Numbered from the stretch's first letter, positions 52,303 to 61,193 are shown. The stretch is 64,000 bases of DNA from Mycolicibacter senuensis (GCF_002101885.1 NZ_LQPS01000038.1:1-64000); one strand, 5' to 3'. Numbers and translations are program-made. The notes: generated by a model from the letters alone, not told the origin.

Positions 52303-52316
52303 ATCGTCCGAGTTCG

Positions 52317-53084
52317 TCACCCTCGGAATTGATGTTTGAGCAGCTGGTAGCCCCAGGCCAGCACCAACCACGGTGCAACCAACCATGGGCCGTTGAGAAG
52401 GATGAACTTCACTCCGAGGTCCATAATGCTGGAGGTGTTCACCGAGGGGAATCCGCCGAGCACCTCGGTTCCGTAGTAGTACCAAGTCAGCACGGTGTGG
52501 GTGACCCCCGTCGACATGATCAGCAGCGTGCCTCGGAAATCACGGAATTTCGATCGGAACAGCAAGACCAACCCCGCCGTGCCGATGCAGCCGTTGATCA
52601 CCGACAGCACCTCGATCATCATGAAGCTGGGCTCGGCATCCAGGTAGCGCACGTCACCGCCGTCGATGTAGTTCCACCACGGGTATGCCCAGGCCGCGTC
52701 GCGCGCGGCGGGAATCGCCTTGTGCAGGATGAGCCAGCCCAGTTCCCACGTCAGATGCGTGGTGTAGGAAACAATCGCAAACGCCAACACGACCCCCTGC
52801 AGGCGCTGGAACCGCGTCCACTGCCGCAGTGACGGGATCGGCAGGAACGCCGCGAAGATTCCCAGGAAATACGCGGCCGTTACGTGAACGACCATCGCGT
52901 TGGCGATGGCGCCGCGGTCAAACCCGCTGTGGAACGCCAAGTAGCTGTAGAGCGGAAAGCTCACGGCGAGAGAACCGAAGGCCACGATCCACACGATCCG
53001 CAGACCACGCGACGGCGGAAGCTTCGCGGTGACGGTCGGGGGTGTCTCGGGTTCGGCCGCTGATGTCGCTGATGTCGCCGTCAT
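52317..53084 (-). CDS. Emopamil-binding-like polytopic membrane protein
   Basis: 255 residues with about six TM helices. It resembles EBP/EXPERA-type proteins, with acidic and Trp residues inside the TM helices: THLTWELGWLILH (~125), YPWWNYIDGGDVRY (~148) and THTVLTWYYYGTE (~205). EBP relatives act on sterol-like double bonds; bacterial members are uncharacterised. Divergent from a TetR gene across 135 bp with two palindromic sites, so it is probably repressor-controlled. Confidence 0.7.
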   Translation of the reverse strand: MTATSATSAAEPETPPTVTAKLPPSRGLRIVWIVAFGSLAVSFPLYSYLAFHSGFDRGAIANAMVVHVTAAYFLGIFAAFLPIPSLRQWTRFQRLQGVVLAFAIVSYTTHLTWELGWLILHKAIPAARDAAWAYPWWNYIDGGDVRYLDAEPSFMMIEVLSVINGCIGTAGLVLLFRSKFRDFRGTLLIMSTGVTHTVLTWYYYGTEVLGGFPSVNTSSIMDLGVKFILLNGPWLVAPWLVLAWGYQLLKHQFRG

Positions 53085-53117
53085 CCACGTCCTCTTTCGC
53101 CGCCTCGGACAGGTACT

Positions 53118-53135
53118 GAGTAATGATGATTACTC
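53118..53135. promoter_or_regulatory. Operator-like inverted repeat in divergent gap
   Basis: GAGTAAT-GATG-ATTACTC, perfect 7-4-7 inverted repeat, 33 bp from the membrane-protein start. A related weaker site, CAGT-GATT-ACTG, lies at 53145-53156; both contain TGATTACT. Probable sites for the TetR at 53220. Confidence 0.55.
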
Positions 53136-53219
53136 TTATCAGAACAGTGATTACTGGACGACGGTATCATCGTGACGGCACGGGCGGACAAGAACTCAAA
53201 GGTGAGTGAGTGATCTCGG

Positions 53220-53858
53220 ATGAACGCCGCGGAACGGATGCCTTCGGCAACCAGCCTCGATGACGCACGACGCGCGATGTATCGCCGCCAGATCCTGGCG
53301 GCCGCCGAGTTCGAATTCGGCCGGACCGGCTTTACCGGTGCGCGAGTAGGTGCGATCGCAAAGCGCGCCGGGGTATCGCTGACAACCGTCTACCGCCACT
53401 TCTCCGGCAAGGACGAGCTGTGGGATGCGCTCAACGCCGAGCGGATGACGGAATTTGTTGCGGCCGTCCAACAGCGCACCGACAAGAACGCCACTGCCCT
53501 CGACAACATCCTCAGCGCGGCGCGTGTCGAGGTCGAGTTCTTCGCCGGCCATCCGAACTTCCTGCACCTGCATCTTCGCGATGGCCTCAGCTGGGGCACC
53601 GCCACCACCCTGATCGATGCCGGCCGCGGCGAACAGCGTGAGGTCTGGCGTACCGGCATGGACATGATCACCCGCGCCGCCGAGGCCGCAATCGAAGCCG
53701 GCGAGATCACCCGACTGCGACCAGCAGTCGTGGCCTCCCTGGTGATCTCGGCCCTGCAGATCTGGTTGACCGACTGGGTCGCCGGCGACTGCCGCCAGCC
53801 GGTCGAGGCGCTGGCCGAAGAAGTCGTCGCGCACCTGCGTCGTTGCCTGACGGCGTGA
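53220..53858 (+). CDS. TetR-family regulator
   Basis: 212 residues. HTH at ~22-68: ILAAAEFEFGRTGFTGARV and AGVSLTTVYRHFSGKDELWDA (YRHFxxKxEL signature). The C-terminal domain has a TetR_C-like VEFFAGHPNFLHLHLRDG. Divergent from the emopamil-binding-like gene and convergent with the secreted protein at 53861; palindromes in the gap suggest it controls its divergent neighbour. Confidence 0.9.
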   Translation: MNAAERMPSATSLDDARRAMYRRQILAAAEFEFGRTGFTGARVGAIAKRAGVSLTTVYRHFSGKDELWDALNAERMTEFVAAVQQRTDKNATALDNILSAARVEVEFFAGHPNFLHLHLRDGLSWGTATTLIDAGRGEQREVWRTGMDMITRAAEAAIEAGEITRLRPAVVASLVISALQIWLTDWVAGDCRQPVEALAEEVVAHLRRCLTA

Positions 53859-53860
53859 GA

Positions 53861-55819
53861 TCAGCCCCCGAACAGATCCGACAGGTCGAAGCTGGGGGTG
53901 CTCGCGATCAGGTCCGCCATGTTCGCCCACTGCTGGCTCGCCTGCTCACCGACTTCGGTCGGCCAGGCGTCGGTGGCGGTCAGGATCGCCGTCGCGAAGT
54001 CGTCACGGGCGTTGAGCAGCCCGGCCAGGATGCTGGTGTTCGGGTTGAACAGCGCGTCGTTGATGGCCGGGATCAGCAGCTGCGGCATCACGACCGACAG
54101 CGCGGTCTGGGCCAGCGCCAGCGTGATCGGCAGGTTGATGTCGCTGGCCAGCAGCGGCAGGTTGTTCCACACCGCCGTCAGGCTTTCCATCGGGTGGTCG
54201 GAGATGCTGTTCCACACCGCATCCCAGTTCGGGCTGAGCGCCTCGGTGAACCGCAGCGCGATCGGGGTGAAGGGCTCATCGCCGAACACGGCCTCGTAGT
54301 TCTCGTCGCCCATCAGGCCCTGCAACCCGTTCATCAGCAGGTTCTGCACCACCCAGTCGGGCTGGGCGTGCATCCGGGATACGTCCAGGCCGTAACCGTA
54401 GGACAGCACTCGCTGCGCCATGTCGGCGGCGAACTCCGCCGGGCTGACGGTGGGGGTGTCGTCCGGCAGCCAGTTGGCCAAGTCGTCCATCGACACCACG
54501 TGCGTCTCAACGCCCAGGCCCAGCGCGTTGTCGGGGTCGGTGACGTTCTCGAACCGGGCGAAGATCTCCCCGGTGTTGATGCCGCCGGTGTCCAGCCAGT
54601 TGGCCACACCGGGGTTCGTACCGCTGATGACGTAATAGGTGTAGCCGTCGTCGGCGTGGTAGGTGGTGGTGTGGTTGAGCGTGGTCTGGGCCATGACATA
54701 GGGCAGCGCCCCGCCGTAGACGTTCATCAACTCGATACCGCTGTAAGCCGCGTCCACGGTCGGCACCTTCAGGATCAGCGCCTCACCGGGATCCAGCGCG
54801 AAGTTGCCGCCGGTGACGACCGCGCTCTCCAGGCCGGCGCCGTAACTGTTCTGCGGACTCAAATCGAACATGGTGTTGGCCGGGACATTCATACCCACCG
54901 ATGCCCCGCCCTCGATGGCACGTGTGTTGAACGGGCCGATGACCTGGGCGAAAGCACTGAAAAGCGTGGTGAGCATCGAGTCGATCGAGGTGATGCCGCC
55001 GGGTTGCTCCAGCGTCGCCCCGACCGGGTCGTCGCTGGGGAAGAACCCGCCCTCGGGGATGGCGAAGAACGGCGGGCAGTCGGCCACGCATTGCAGGGTG
55101 ACGTGGCCGGGGCCCTTGCCCCAGTCCCCGAGCATGTCCCGGATCAGCAGCGACGCCGCGCCGCCGACGGTGGCGTCGGTGGAATCCATGAAGTTGACCG
55201 CGCCCGCCGGCTCCTCCGGACCGATGTACACGGTGAAGGTGCCGTCGGGGTTGACCACCAGACCGTGACCCATTTCCAGATTCTCGATGGCCTGCGCCGA
55301 CCCGCCGGTGATGGCCTGGGTGCTGATCACGAAATGCTCGGTCCCCCCGCCCAGCGTCCCGTTCAGCACATAAGTCGCACCGGGCGCCAAACCGGCGGTC
55401 ACCCGGTAGTAGATGTCGGGGGTGAAGAAATCGAAGTACTGGCGGGGGTCGGCGGCATTGCCCGCGATCGCCTCCGGCGATTGGAAAAAGACTCCGTTGA
55501 ACAACTGGGTGACGCGGGACAGTCCGGCGCTGAGCAACTGGTAGTTGGTGTTCTGCAGCATCGTCATCAGTTCGTCTTCACTGCCCGGCGCCGCGTAGTC
55601 AAGATCCATATTGACGCCGACGAGCCGCTGCATCTCCGCAACCAGGGCATCGAGGGCCGGCTGAAACCCAGCCGTCGACGTCAATGCCACCGCCGGTACG
55701 GTCCGGGCGGTAACCGCCGGGGTGCCCACCACCATCGACAGCGCGGTGCCCACTGCTGCTGCGGCGACCCCGTACCGCCTGACTCGGCCGGCACGGTCGC
55801 GTTCGGCGCCCCCGGTCAT
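53861..55819 (-). CDS. Secreted DUF1214-like protein of unknown function
   Basis: 652 residues from the ATG at 55819. Signal peptide: RRYGVAAAAVGTALSMVVG, cleavage after TARTVPAVA-like residues near 45. Central part: GGTEHFVISTQAITGG, NPDGTFTVYIGPEEPAG and YYVISGTNPGVANWLDTGG resemble DUF1214 proteins (the NWLDT motif). The C-terminal ~170 residues are helical and unlike that family (LLMNGLQGLMGDENYEAVF). Divergent from the DUF1254/DUF1214 lipoprotein at 56014, which supports a shared envelope function. Confidence 0.75.
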   Translation of the reverse strand: MTGGAERDRAGRVRRYGVAAAAVGTALSMVVGTPAVTARTVPAVALTSTAGFQPALDALVAEMQRLVGVNMDLDYAAPGSEDELMTMLQNTNYQLLSAGLSRVTQLFNGVFFQSPEAIAGNAADPRQYFDFFTPDIYYRVTAGLAPGATYVLNGTLGGGTEHFVISTQAITGGSAQAIENLEMGHGLVVNPDGTFTVYIGPEEPAGAVNFMDSTDATVGGAASLLIRDMLGDWGKGPGHVTLQCVADCPPFFAIPEGGFFPSDDPVGATLEQPGGITSIDSMLTTLFSAFAQVIGPFNTRAIEGGASVGMNVPANTMFDLSPQNSYGAGLESAVVTGGNFALDPGEALILKVPTVDAAYSGIELMNVYGGALPYVMAQTTLNHTTTYHADDGYTYYVISGTNPGVANWLDTGGINTGEIFARFENVTDPDNALGLGVETHVVSMDDLANWLPDDTPTVSPAEFAADMAQRVLSYGYGLDVSRMHAQPDWVVQNLLMNGLQGLMGDENYEAVFGDEPFTPIALRFTEALSPNWDAVWNSISDHPMESLTAVWNNLPLLASDINLPITLALAQTALSVVMPQLLIPAINDALFNPNTSILAGLLNARDDFATAILTATDAWPTEVGEQASQQWANMADLIASTPSFDLSDLFGG

Positions 55820-56013
55820 GTGCACGGCCGCTCCTTTGTGTCGGTTTTGCATTTCGAGCTCTAATCATTTGCACATCGAATTAATGGCGAACTCTCATTC
55901 CGGACGATACGTCGGTATCCCAGGGCGTGCAATAGCTGCCGCGCGAATTCCGCTACTCGTGTCGCGAAACCCTTTGGCGACATCGGCCGATGGCGCCAGG
56001 TAGGTTGCGCTGC

Positions 56014-57171
56014 ATGTCCAAGCGATGGCTTTCTGCGTTCGGCGCGGTGACGACCGCCCTGGCCTTGGCGGGGTGCGGGCTGACGGTGACCAAGGCCGGC
56101 CCGGATCCGCTGGCGCACCTGGCGCCGCGCAGCACCCCCAACGGCATGGTGTTGGTGTCGCCGGACAACTTCGTGCGGGCCGTCACCGACCAGGAGTTCA
56201 CCAACGTCGTCAATGAGAACGGCTTCGGTCGGTTCTTCCACATGCGTGAGCTCACCCCGATCGACCGGCAGCTGGTGGTGCGATCCAACCGGGACACCCT
56301 GTATTCGGCGGCGGTGTTCGACCTGGAGGCGGCTCCGGTGACGATCACCCTGCCGGACCCCGGTCAGCGGTACATGTCGGCGCAGGTGATCAACCAGGAC
56401 GAATACGTCACCGACATGTTCTACGGCAGCGGCGAGCACACCCTGGACCAAGAGCACGTCGGCACCCGCTACGTGATGATCGCCGTGCGCATCCTGGCCA
56501 ACCCCAAGAACCCGGACGACCTACGGGCAGCACACCGACTGCAGGACCAGATCACCGTGACCCAGCAGGAGTCCGGAACCTTCGACGTGCCCCGGTGGGA
56601 TCCGGTCAGCCAGAAGAAGGTCAACGACGCGCTGCTGGTGCTGGCCGAGACCATTCCCGACACCCGCGGCATGTTCGGCAGCCTGGCCGACACCGACCCG
56701 GTGCGGCACCTGATCGGCGCCGCCGCGGCCTGGGGCGGCAACCCGGAGACCGAGGCGCTGTATCTGAACGTCACCCCGGCCCGCAACGACGGCAACACGG
56801 TGTATCGGCTGACCGTCAAAGACGTCCCGGTGAACGCCTTCTGGTCGATCAGTGTCTACAACAAGAACGGCTATTTCACCGAGAATCCGCAGCAGGCCTA
56901 CTCGGTCAACGACACCACCGCGACGAAGGCCGACGACGGATCGGTGACCGTACAGTTCGGCGACTGCTCGGCCGATGTCGTCAACTGCCTGCCGGTCACG
57001 CCGGGATGGAACTATCTGGTCCGGCTCTATCAGCCGGAACCGGAGATCCTCTCCGGGAAGTGGGTGTTCCCCGAGGCCCAACCGGTAGAGACGGCCGGCG
57101 CCGGCACCCGGCCCGCCCCGACGCCCGCTGCCCCGACCACCCCCACGCCGCCGGCGCGTCCGCCACGCTGA
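56014..57171 (+). CDS. DUF1254/DUF1214 lipoprotein
   Basis: 385 residues from the ATG at 56014. Lipobox LALAGC puts the modified Cys near residue 22. DUF1254 region: NFVRAVTDQEFTNVVNENG, SNRDTLYSAAVFDLEAAPV; DUF1214 region: KDVPVNAFWSISVYNKNGYF. The Pro/Thr-rich last ~30 residues are typical of wall-exposed tails. The family is widespread, of unknown function, and has been proposed to bind or modify lipids. Divergent from the secreted DUF1214-like gene across 194 bp without another gene. Confidence 0.85.
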   Translation: MSKRWLSAFGAVTTALALAGCGLTVTKAGPDPLAHLAPRSTPNGMVLVSPDNFVRAVTDQEFTNVVNENGFGRFFHMRELTPIDRQLVVRSNRDTLYSAAVFDLEAAPVTITLPDPGQRYMSAQVINQDEYVTDMFYGSGEHTLDQEHVGTRYVMIAVRILANPKNPDDLRAAHRLQDQITVTQQESGTFDVPRWDPVSQKKVNDALLVLAETIPDTRGMFGSLADTDPVRHLIGAAAAWGGNPETEALYLNVTPARNDGNTVYRLTVKDVPVNAFWSISVYNKNGYFTENPQQAYSVNDTTATKADDGSVTVQFGDCSADVVNCLPVTPGWNYLVRLYQPEPEILSGKWVFPEAQPVETAGAGTRPAPTPAAPTTPTPPARPPR

Positions 57172-57246
57172 GGCGATGGCGGCACACCCGGCCCGGCCGG
57201 CGTTAGTCTGCAGATCGTGGTGATCATCGGGCAGTCGCCGGGCTAG

Positions 57247-58311
57247 GTGACGGCGACGCAGCACGCCTACTTCGCGTACGGGTCCAACCTGTGCGCACAG
57301 CAGATGGCGCGCCGCTGCCCGGAAGCATCCGATCCCCGGCCGGCGACGCTGGCCGATCACGACTGGCTGATCAATGAGCGCGGTGTCGCCACCGTTGAGC
57401 CGTTCCCGGGATCGCGGGTCCACGGAGTGCTGTGGCGGGTGTCCGATCGCGACCTGGCCGCGCTGGACAGCGCCGAAGGTGTCCCGGTGCGCTACCGCCG
57501 CGATCAGCTGACCATCCAGACCCGCGACGGTTCCTCGCCGGCCTGGGTCTACATCGACCATCGGGTGCAGACCGGTGCGCCCCGCGACGGCTATCTGGAG
57601 CGCATCATCGGCGCAGCCGTCCAACACGAGCTTCCGCCGGCCTGGATCGAGTTTCTGCGCCGCTGGGACCCGATCCACTGGCCGCTGCGCACTGCCCCCG
57701 CCGAGCACGCCGGGCCGCAGTCGCTTTCGGCGTTGCTGGCCGAACCCGACGTCGTCGAGCACAGTCGGCTGCGATCGCGGTTCGGCTTCCTGGCCATTCA
57801 CGGCGGGGGCTTGGAGCAGATGACCGACGTGATCGCCGAACGCGCCGCCGAGGCCGCCGGCGCATCGGTGTATCTGGTGCGCCACCCCGACGGATATCCG
57901 CGGCATCTGCCGTCGACGCGCTATCTCGCCGCGGAGTCGCCGCGGCTCGCCGAATTTCTCGGCCATGTCGACGTCGTGGTGTCACTGCACGGCTACGGCC
58001 GGATCGGACGGAGCACCCAACTGCTGGCCGGGGGCCGTAACCGCAGCCTGGCCACGCACCTCGCCCGCTGCCTGGTGCTGCCCGGCTATCAGGTGATCAC
58101 CGACCTCGAGGCGATCCCGGTGGGGTTGCGCGGCCTGCACCCGGCGAACCCCGTCAACCAGGTCCGCGGCGGCGGGACGCAACTGGAACTGTCGCCGCGG
58201 GTTCGGGGCATCAGTCCCCGCAGCCAACCCCCGGGCCAGGACGGCCTGTCGCCGGTCACGGCGGCACTGGTGCGAGGCTTGGCGCTGGCGGCCCGGTCCT
58301 GGGAGATCTAG
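57247..58311 (+). CDS. Gamma-glutamyl cyclotransferase - poly-gamma-glutamate hydrolase fusion
   Basis: 354 residues, GTG start. Residues 1-~115 are a GGCT domain: YFAYGSNL (11-15, substrate loop) and catalytic Glu77 in LDSAEGVP; GGCT makes 5-oxoproline from a free gamma-Glu N-terminus. Residues ~165-340 match PghP/DUF867 zinc amidohydrolases: His185 in IHGGG, Glu190, His248 in SLHGYG, spacings 5 and 58, as in the phage enzyme (His40, Glu45, His103, from memory), then NPVNQVRGGGTQLELSP. The two activities fit one substrate class, oligo-gamma-glutamate. The next gene (10 bp on, strong AGGAGGT) is an LLM F420-type oxidoreductase. A role in trimming gamma-glutamyl tails such as those on F420 or folate is a hypothesis. 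Confidence 0.85.
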   Translation: MTATQHAYFAYGSNLCAQQMARRCPEASDPRPATLADHDWLINERGVATVEPFPGSRVHGVLWRVSDRDLAALDSAEGVPVRYRRDQLTIQTRDGSSPAWVYIDHRVQTGAPRDGYLERIIGAAVQHELPPAWIEFLRRWDPIHWPLRTAPAEHAGPQSLSALLAEPDVVEHSRLRSRFGFLAIHGGGLEQMTDVIAERAAEAAGASVYLVRHPDGYPRHLPSTRYLAAESPRLAEFLGHVDVVVSLHGYGRIGRSTQLLAGGRNRSLATHLARCLVLPGYQVITDLEAIPVGLRGLHPANPVNQVRGGGTQLELSPRVRGISPRSQPPGQDGLSPVTAALVRGLALAARSWEI

Positions 58312-58321
58312 GAGGTAGTCG

Positions 58322-59140
58322 ATGGACAGATCGTTTCGTTTCGGTGTGGGCCTGCACGCGATCGGGTCCGCGGCCACGCTGGCCGAGACCGCTCGGCGGC
58401 TGGAGGGATTCGGCTTCGATGTCCTCCACGTGCCCGATCACCTCGGCGCCCCGGCTCCCTTCCCCACTTTGGTCGCGGCCGCCGCAGCCACTAAAACGAT
58501 CCGGCTGGGCACCTATGTGCTCAACGCCTGCTTCTACAAGCCGGCCCTGCTGACCCGCGACATCGCCGACACCGACCTGCTGTCCGGCGGGCGGCTGGAG
58601 GTGGGCTTGGGCGCCGGCTATGTCCGGGCGGAGTTCGAAGCCGCCGAACTGCCGTTCCCGACGGCCGCACGCCGCATCGCCTACCTGGAACACCTCACGA
58701 CGTATGTGGCGACGCACCAGCCGGGCGTGCCCATCCTCATCGCCGGCAGCGGCGACCGGCTGCTCACCGTGGCGGCCCGGCACGCCGGCATCATCGGCCT
58801 GACCGGAGCGCTGGTGGACGGCGTGGATGATCCGCTGGCAGAACGCATCGCGTTCGTCCGCGCCGCGGCCGGTGATCGGTTCGACGCGCTGGAACTGAAT
58901 CTCGCCATCACATCGGTCCCGACGGATGGATCCGGGATGCCCGACTTGTCGCTGACCCGCCGGTTCGCCCCGACACTGTCGGATCGGGAGCTGCTGGACA
59001 TGCCCGCCGTGCTGTACGGATCGCCGCACGAGATGGCGGACACCCTGCGGGAATACCGCCGACGCTACGGATTGAGCTACTTCACCGTGCAGCAGAACCA
59101 CGCCGAAGCCTTCGCGAAGGTCATCGCCGCGCTGCGGTGA
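58322..59140 (+). CDS. LLM-class F420-dependent-type oxidoreductase
   Basis: 272 residues; AGGAGGT 6 nt upstream. Luciferase-like TIM-barrel start: FRFGVGLHAIGSAATLAETARRLEGFGFD, HVPDHLGAPAPFPTLVAAAAAT and GRLEVGLGAGYVRAEF (given here in parts). This subgroup usually uses F420 rather than FMN in mycobacteria. It is in an operon with the cyclotransferase-hydrolase fusion. Its 3' end overlaps the convergent membrane-protein gene by 20 bp. Confidence 0.87.
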   Translation: MDRSFRFGVGLHAIGSAATLAETARRLEGFGFDVLHVPDHLGAPAPFPTLVAAAAATKTIRLGTYVLNACFYKPALLTRDIADTDLLSGGRLEVGLGAGYVRAEFEAAELPFPTAARRIAYLEHLTTYVATHQPGVPILIAGSGDRLLTVAARHAGIIGLTGALVDGVDDPLAERIAFVRAAAGDRFDALELNLAITSVPTDGSGMPDLSLTRRFAPTLSDRELLDMPAVLYGSPHEMADTLREYRRRYGLSYFTVQQNHAEAFAKVIAALR

Positions 59141-59537
59141 GCAGCGCCCACACCGAGCAACCCAGGGCGCCGGCCACGCTGACCGCGCCGATGTACAGTC
59201 CGTAGCCCGCGGTGATCGGCGCGACGACATTGAGCCGGTAGAACGCCACGCCCAGACCAACAATGCCCAATGAGACCACCAGTGCGACAACCGATGCCAG
59301 CCTGCTGAACAGCCCACGGCCGATCATCGCACCGGCCACCACCAGCACGGCCGCCAGCAGCACGATCAACTGGCCGACCCCGAAGCGGGGCGGCAAAGCA
59401 ATACTGCCGGCGGTGCCGCCGATCGCGCTGGCACGCCCACCCCCGTGCGCCGACGTGGTCAGCCAGGGCAACCACGCGCTGACCGACAGGATCGCAGCGA
59501 ACAGTGCGACGAGCCAGCCCGGGTGTACGCGAGTCAT
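59121..59537 (-). CDS. Four-TM hypothetical membrane protein
   Basis: 138 residues, four TM helices, N-terminus HPGWLVALFAAILSVSAWLP and a polar loop with HGGGRASAIGGTAGSI. It resembles a family of small mycobacterial membrane proteins of unknown function. Downstream of the ABC-F gene on the same strand (9 bp), so possibly co-transcribed. Overlaps the LLM gene tail to tail. Confidence 0.72.
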   Translation of the reverse strand: MTRVHPGWLVALFAAILSVSAWLPWLTTSAHGGGRASAIGGTAGSIALPPRFGVGQLIVLLAAVLVVAGAMIGRGLFSRLASVVALVVSLGIVGLGVAFYRLNVVAPITAGYGLYIGAVSVAGALGCSVWALLTAARR

Positions 59538-59546
59538 GTTGTGACA

Positions 59547-61127
59547 CTAGCTCGCATCGACAAGCTCACCCCGGCGCGGCATCACCCAGGTCCTGGTCAG
59601 GCCGACCCGGGCCAGGAAGTCGTCGTCGTGACTGACCACGATGAATGCTCCGCGGTAACCGGCCAGGGCATCGACCAACTGATCCACGCTGGCCAGGTCG
59701 AGGTTGTTGGTGGGTTCGTCGAGTAACAGCAGCTGCGGCGCCGGCTCGGCCAGCAGCAGCTGGGCCAGCGCCACCCGGAATCGCTCACCGCCGGACAAGG
59801 TGCCGATCGGCCGGGCCACACAATCGGCATCCAGCAGGAACCGGGCCAGTTGGGCGCGCACGGCCCGCGGCTCGCGGCTGGATATCGCCGACACGGCGTC
59901 GAACGCGGACGCCGCGTCGTCCAGATGGTCCAACCGCTGCGGGAGGTAGCCGACCCGGTCGGTCTGCAGGCTTGCGCCCGCCCCGGCCAGCAGCGCCTCC
60001 AGCAGCGAGGTCTTGCCGACCCCGTTGGGGCCGTCCAGTCCGATCCGCTCCGGCCCCTGCACGATGAGCGGCCCGCTGCTGCCGGGCAGTTCGGCCAGCC
60101 GGCGGGTGGACGGCACGTCCGGATCCGGCAGCGCGACGCGGATGTGGTCGACGTGACGGACGCGGGCGGCGGCGTCGTCCAACTCCGCTTGTGCGCCGCG
60201 CACCCGCCGGTCCAGTCCGGTGCGCAGCCGGCCGGCCGAAACCTGTGCGTTGGACGCATTCTGGTTCATCACGATCTTCGCGGCGCGCTTGTTCTGATGG
60301 GACGCCCGGGCCGTCCGGTTGCGCCGGGCGAGCTTGGTCTCGGCGTCGACACGCTGCCGCTTTTCCACCTTGAGCACCTGCTCGGCGGCGCGCAGGGCGG
60401 TCCGGGCGGCGGCCTGCTCGGCGTCCAGGTGCGCCCGCCAAGCGCTGTAGGACCCGCCGAAGGTGGTCAGCCGGCCGTCGTGCAACTCGGCGATCCCGTC
60501 CAGCTGCTCCAGCAGCGCACGGTCATGGCTGGCCATGATGAGCGTGCCCGGCCACGATGCCACCAGCTGTGCGAACTGCTCACGGGCGAGCCGGTCGAGA
60601 TTGTTGGTCGGCTCGTCGAGCAGGGTGATCGGGGCGGCCTTCAGGCGCAGGCCGGTCAGAGCCACCAACATCGCCTCACCACCGGACAGTTCGCCGGCTC
60701 GCCGATCGAGGTCACCGAAACCCAACCCGAGGGGGCGCAGCGCTGCGTCGGCGCGGGTTTCGATGTCCCAGTCGTCGCCGAGGATCTCGAAATGGGTCTC
60801 GTCGGCATCACCGCCTTCGATCGCGCGAAGAGCCTCGAGTTGCGCGGCGACGCCGAGCAATTCCGCGATCGACGCGCCGACGTGCAGGGTGAGTGACTGC
60901 GGCAGGTAGGCCACCTCGCCGGTCGTCGCGACCCACCCGGTCGTGCAGGCGAGCTCCCCGGCGATCAGGCGGAGCAGGGTGGATTTTCCGGCGCCGTTGG
61001 CACCGACCAGACCGGTGCGGCCGGCGCCGAACGAACCGGTGATGCCGGCCAGTGCGGTACTGCCGTCCGGCCAGCTGAAGCCGGCGTCGGTGAGTGTGAC
61101 TACGGAATCGAAATCAGAGAAGGACAT
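59547..61127 (-). CDS. ABC-F ribosome-protection-type ATPase
   Basis: 526 residues from the ATG at 61127 (GGAG 5 nt upstream). Two ABC domains and no TM: Walker A GANGAGKST (~42), signature LSGGEAM (~150), Walker B LLDEPTNNLD (~175), then second GPNGVGKTS (~355), LSGGERF (~455) and LLDEPTNNLD (~480). The inter-domain linker (~235-310) is long, charged and helical, as in antibiotic-resistance ABC-Fs that reach the peptidyl-transferase centre. The 13-codon leader ORF and hairpins upstream suggest antibiotic-induced attenuation. Confidence 0.9.
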   Translation of the reverse strand: MSFSDFDSVVTLTDAGFSWPDGSTALAGITGSFGAGRTGLVGANGAGKSTLLRLIAGELACTTGWVATTGEVAYLPQSLTLHVGASIAELLGVAAQLEALRAIEGGDADETHFEILGDDWDIETRADAALRPLGLGFGDLDRRAGELSGGEAMLVALTGLRLKAAPITLLDEPTNNLDRLAREQFAQLVASWPGTLIMASHDRALLEQLDGIAELHDGRLTTFGGSYSAWRAHLDAEQAAARTALRAAEQVLKVEKRQRVDAETKLARRNRTARASHQNKRAAKIVMNQNASNAQVSAGRLRTGLDRRVRGAQAELDDAAARVRHVDHIRVALPDPDVPSTRRLAELPGSSGPLIVQGPERIGLDGPNGVGKTSLLEALLAGAGASLQTDRVGYLPQRLDHLDDAASAFDAVSAISSREPRAVRAQLARFLLDADCVARPIGTLSGGERFRVALAQLLLAEPAPQLLLLDEPTNNLDLASVDQLVDALAGYRGAFIVVSHDDDFLARVGLTRTWVMPRRGELVDAS

Positions 61128-61142
61128 GGGGTCTCCGGGAAA

Positions 61143-61160
61143 GTCAGCGGGTGCGCTGAC
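61143..61160 (-). promoter_or_regulatory. Hairpin of a possible attenuator before the ABC-F gene
   Basis: On the mRNA strand GTCAGCG-CACC-CGCTGAC forms a perfect 7-bp stem just before the ABC-F ribosome site. Its 5' arm (TCAGCGC) can instead pair with GCGCTGA, which is the end and stop codon of the leader ORF (61194-61200). The two pairings are mutually exclusive, as in ribosome-mediated attenuators; the direction of control is not resolved. Confidence 0.5.
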
Positions 61161-61193
61161 AACCGGGACGCGACTACGGCGATTCGTCGGTGA

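Noticed and set aside
53843..55864. 673-codon plus-strand frame opposite the secreted DUF1214-like gene
   Set aside because: A GC-rich shadow frame: Arg/Val/Gly/Gln-rich with no domain, while the minus-strand frame has a signal peptide and family motifs. Similar long shadows at 5458-7047 (minus) and 10098-11900 (plus) were dropped for the same reason.
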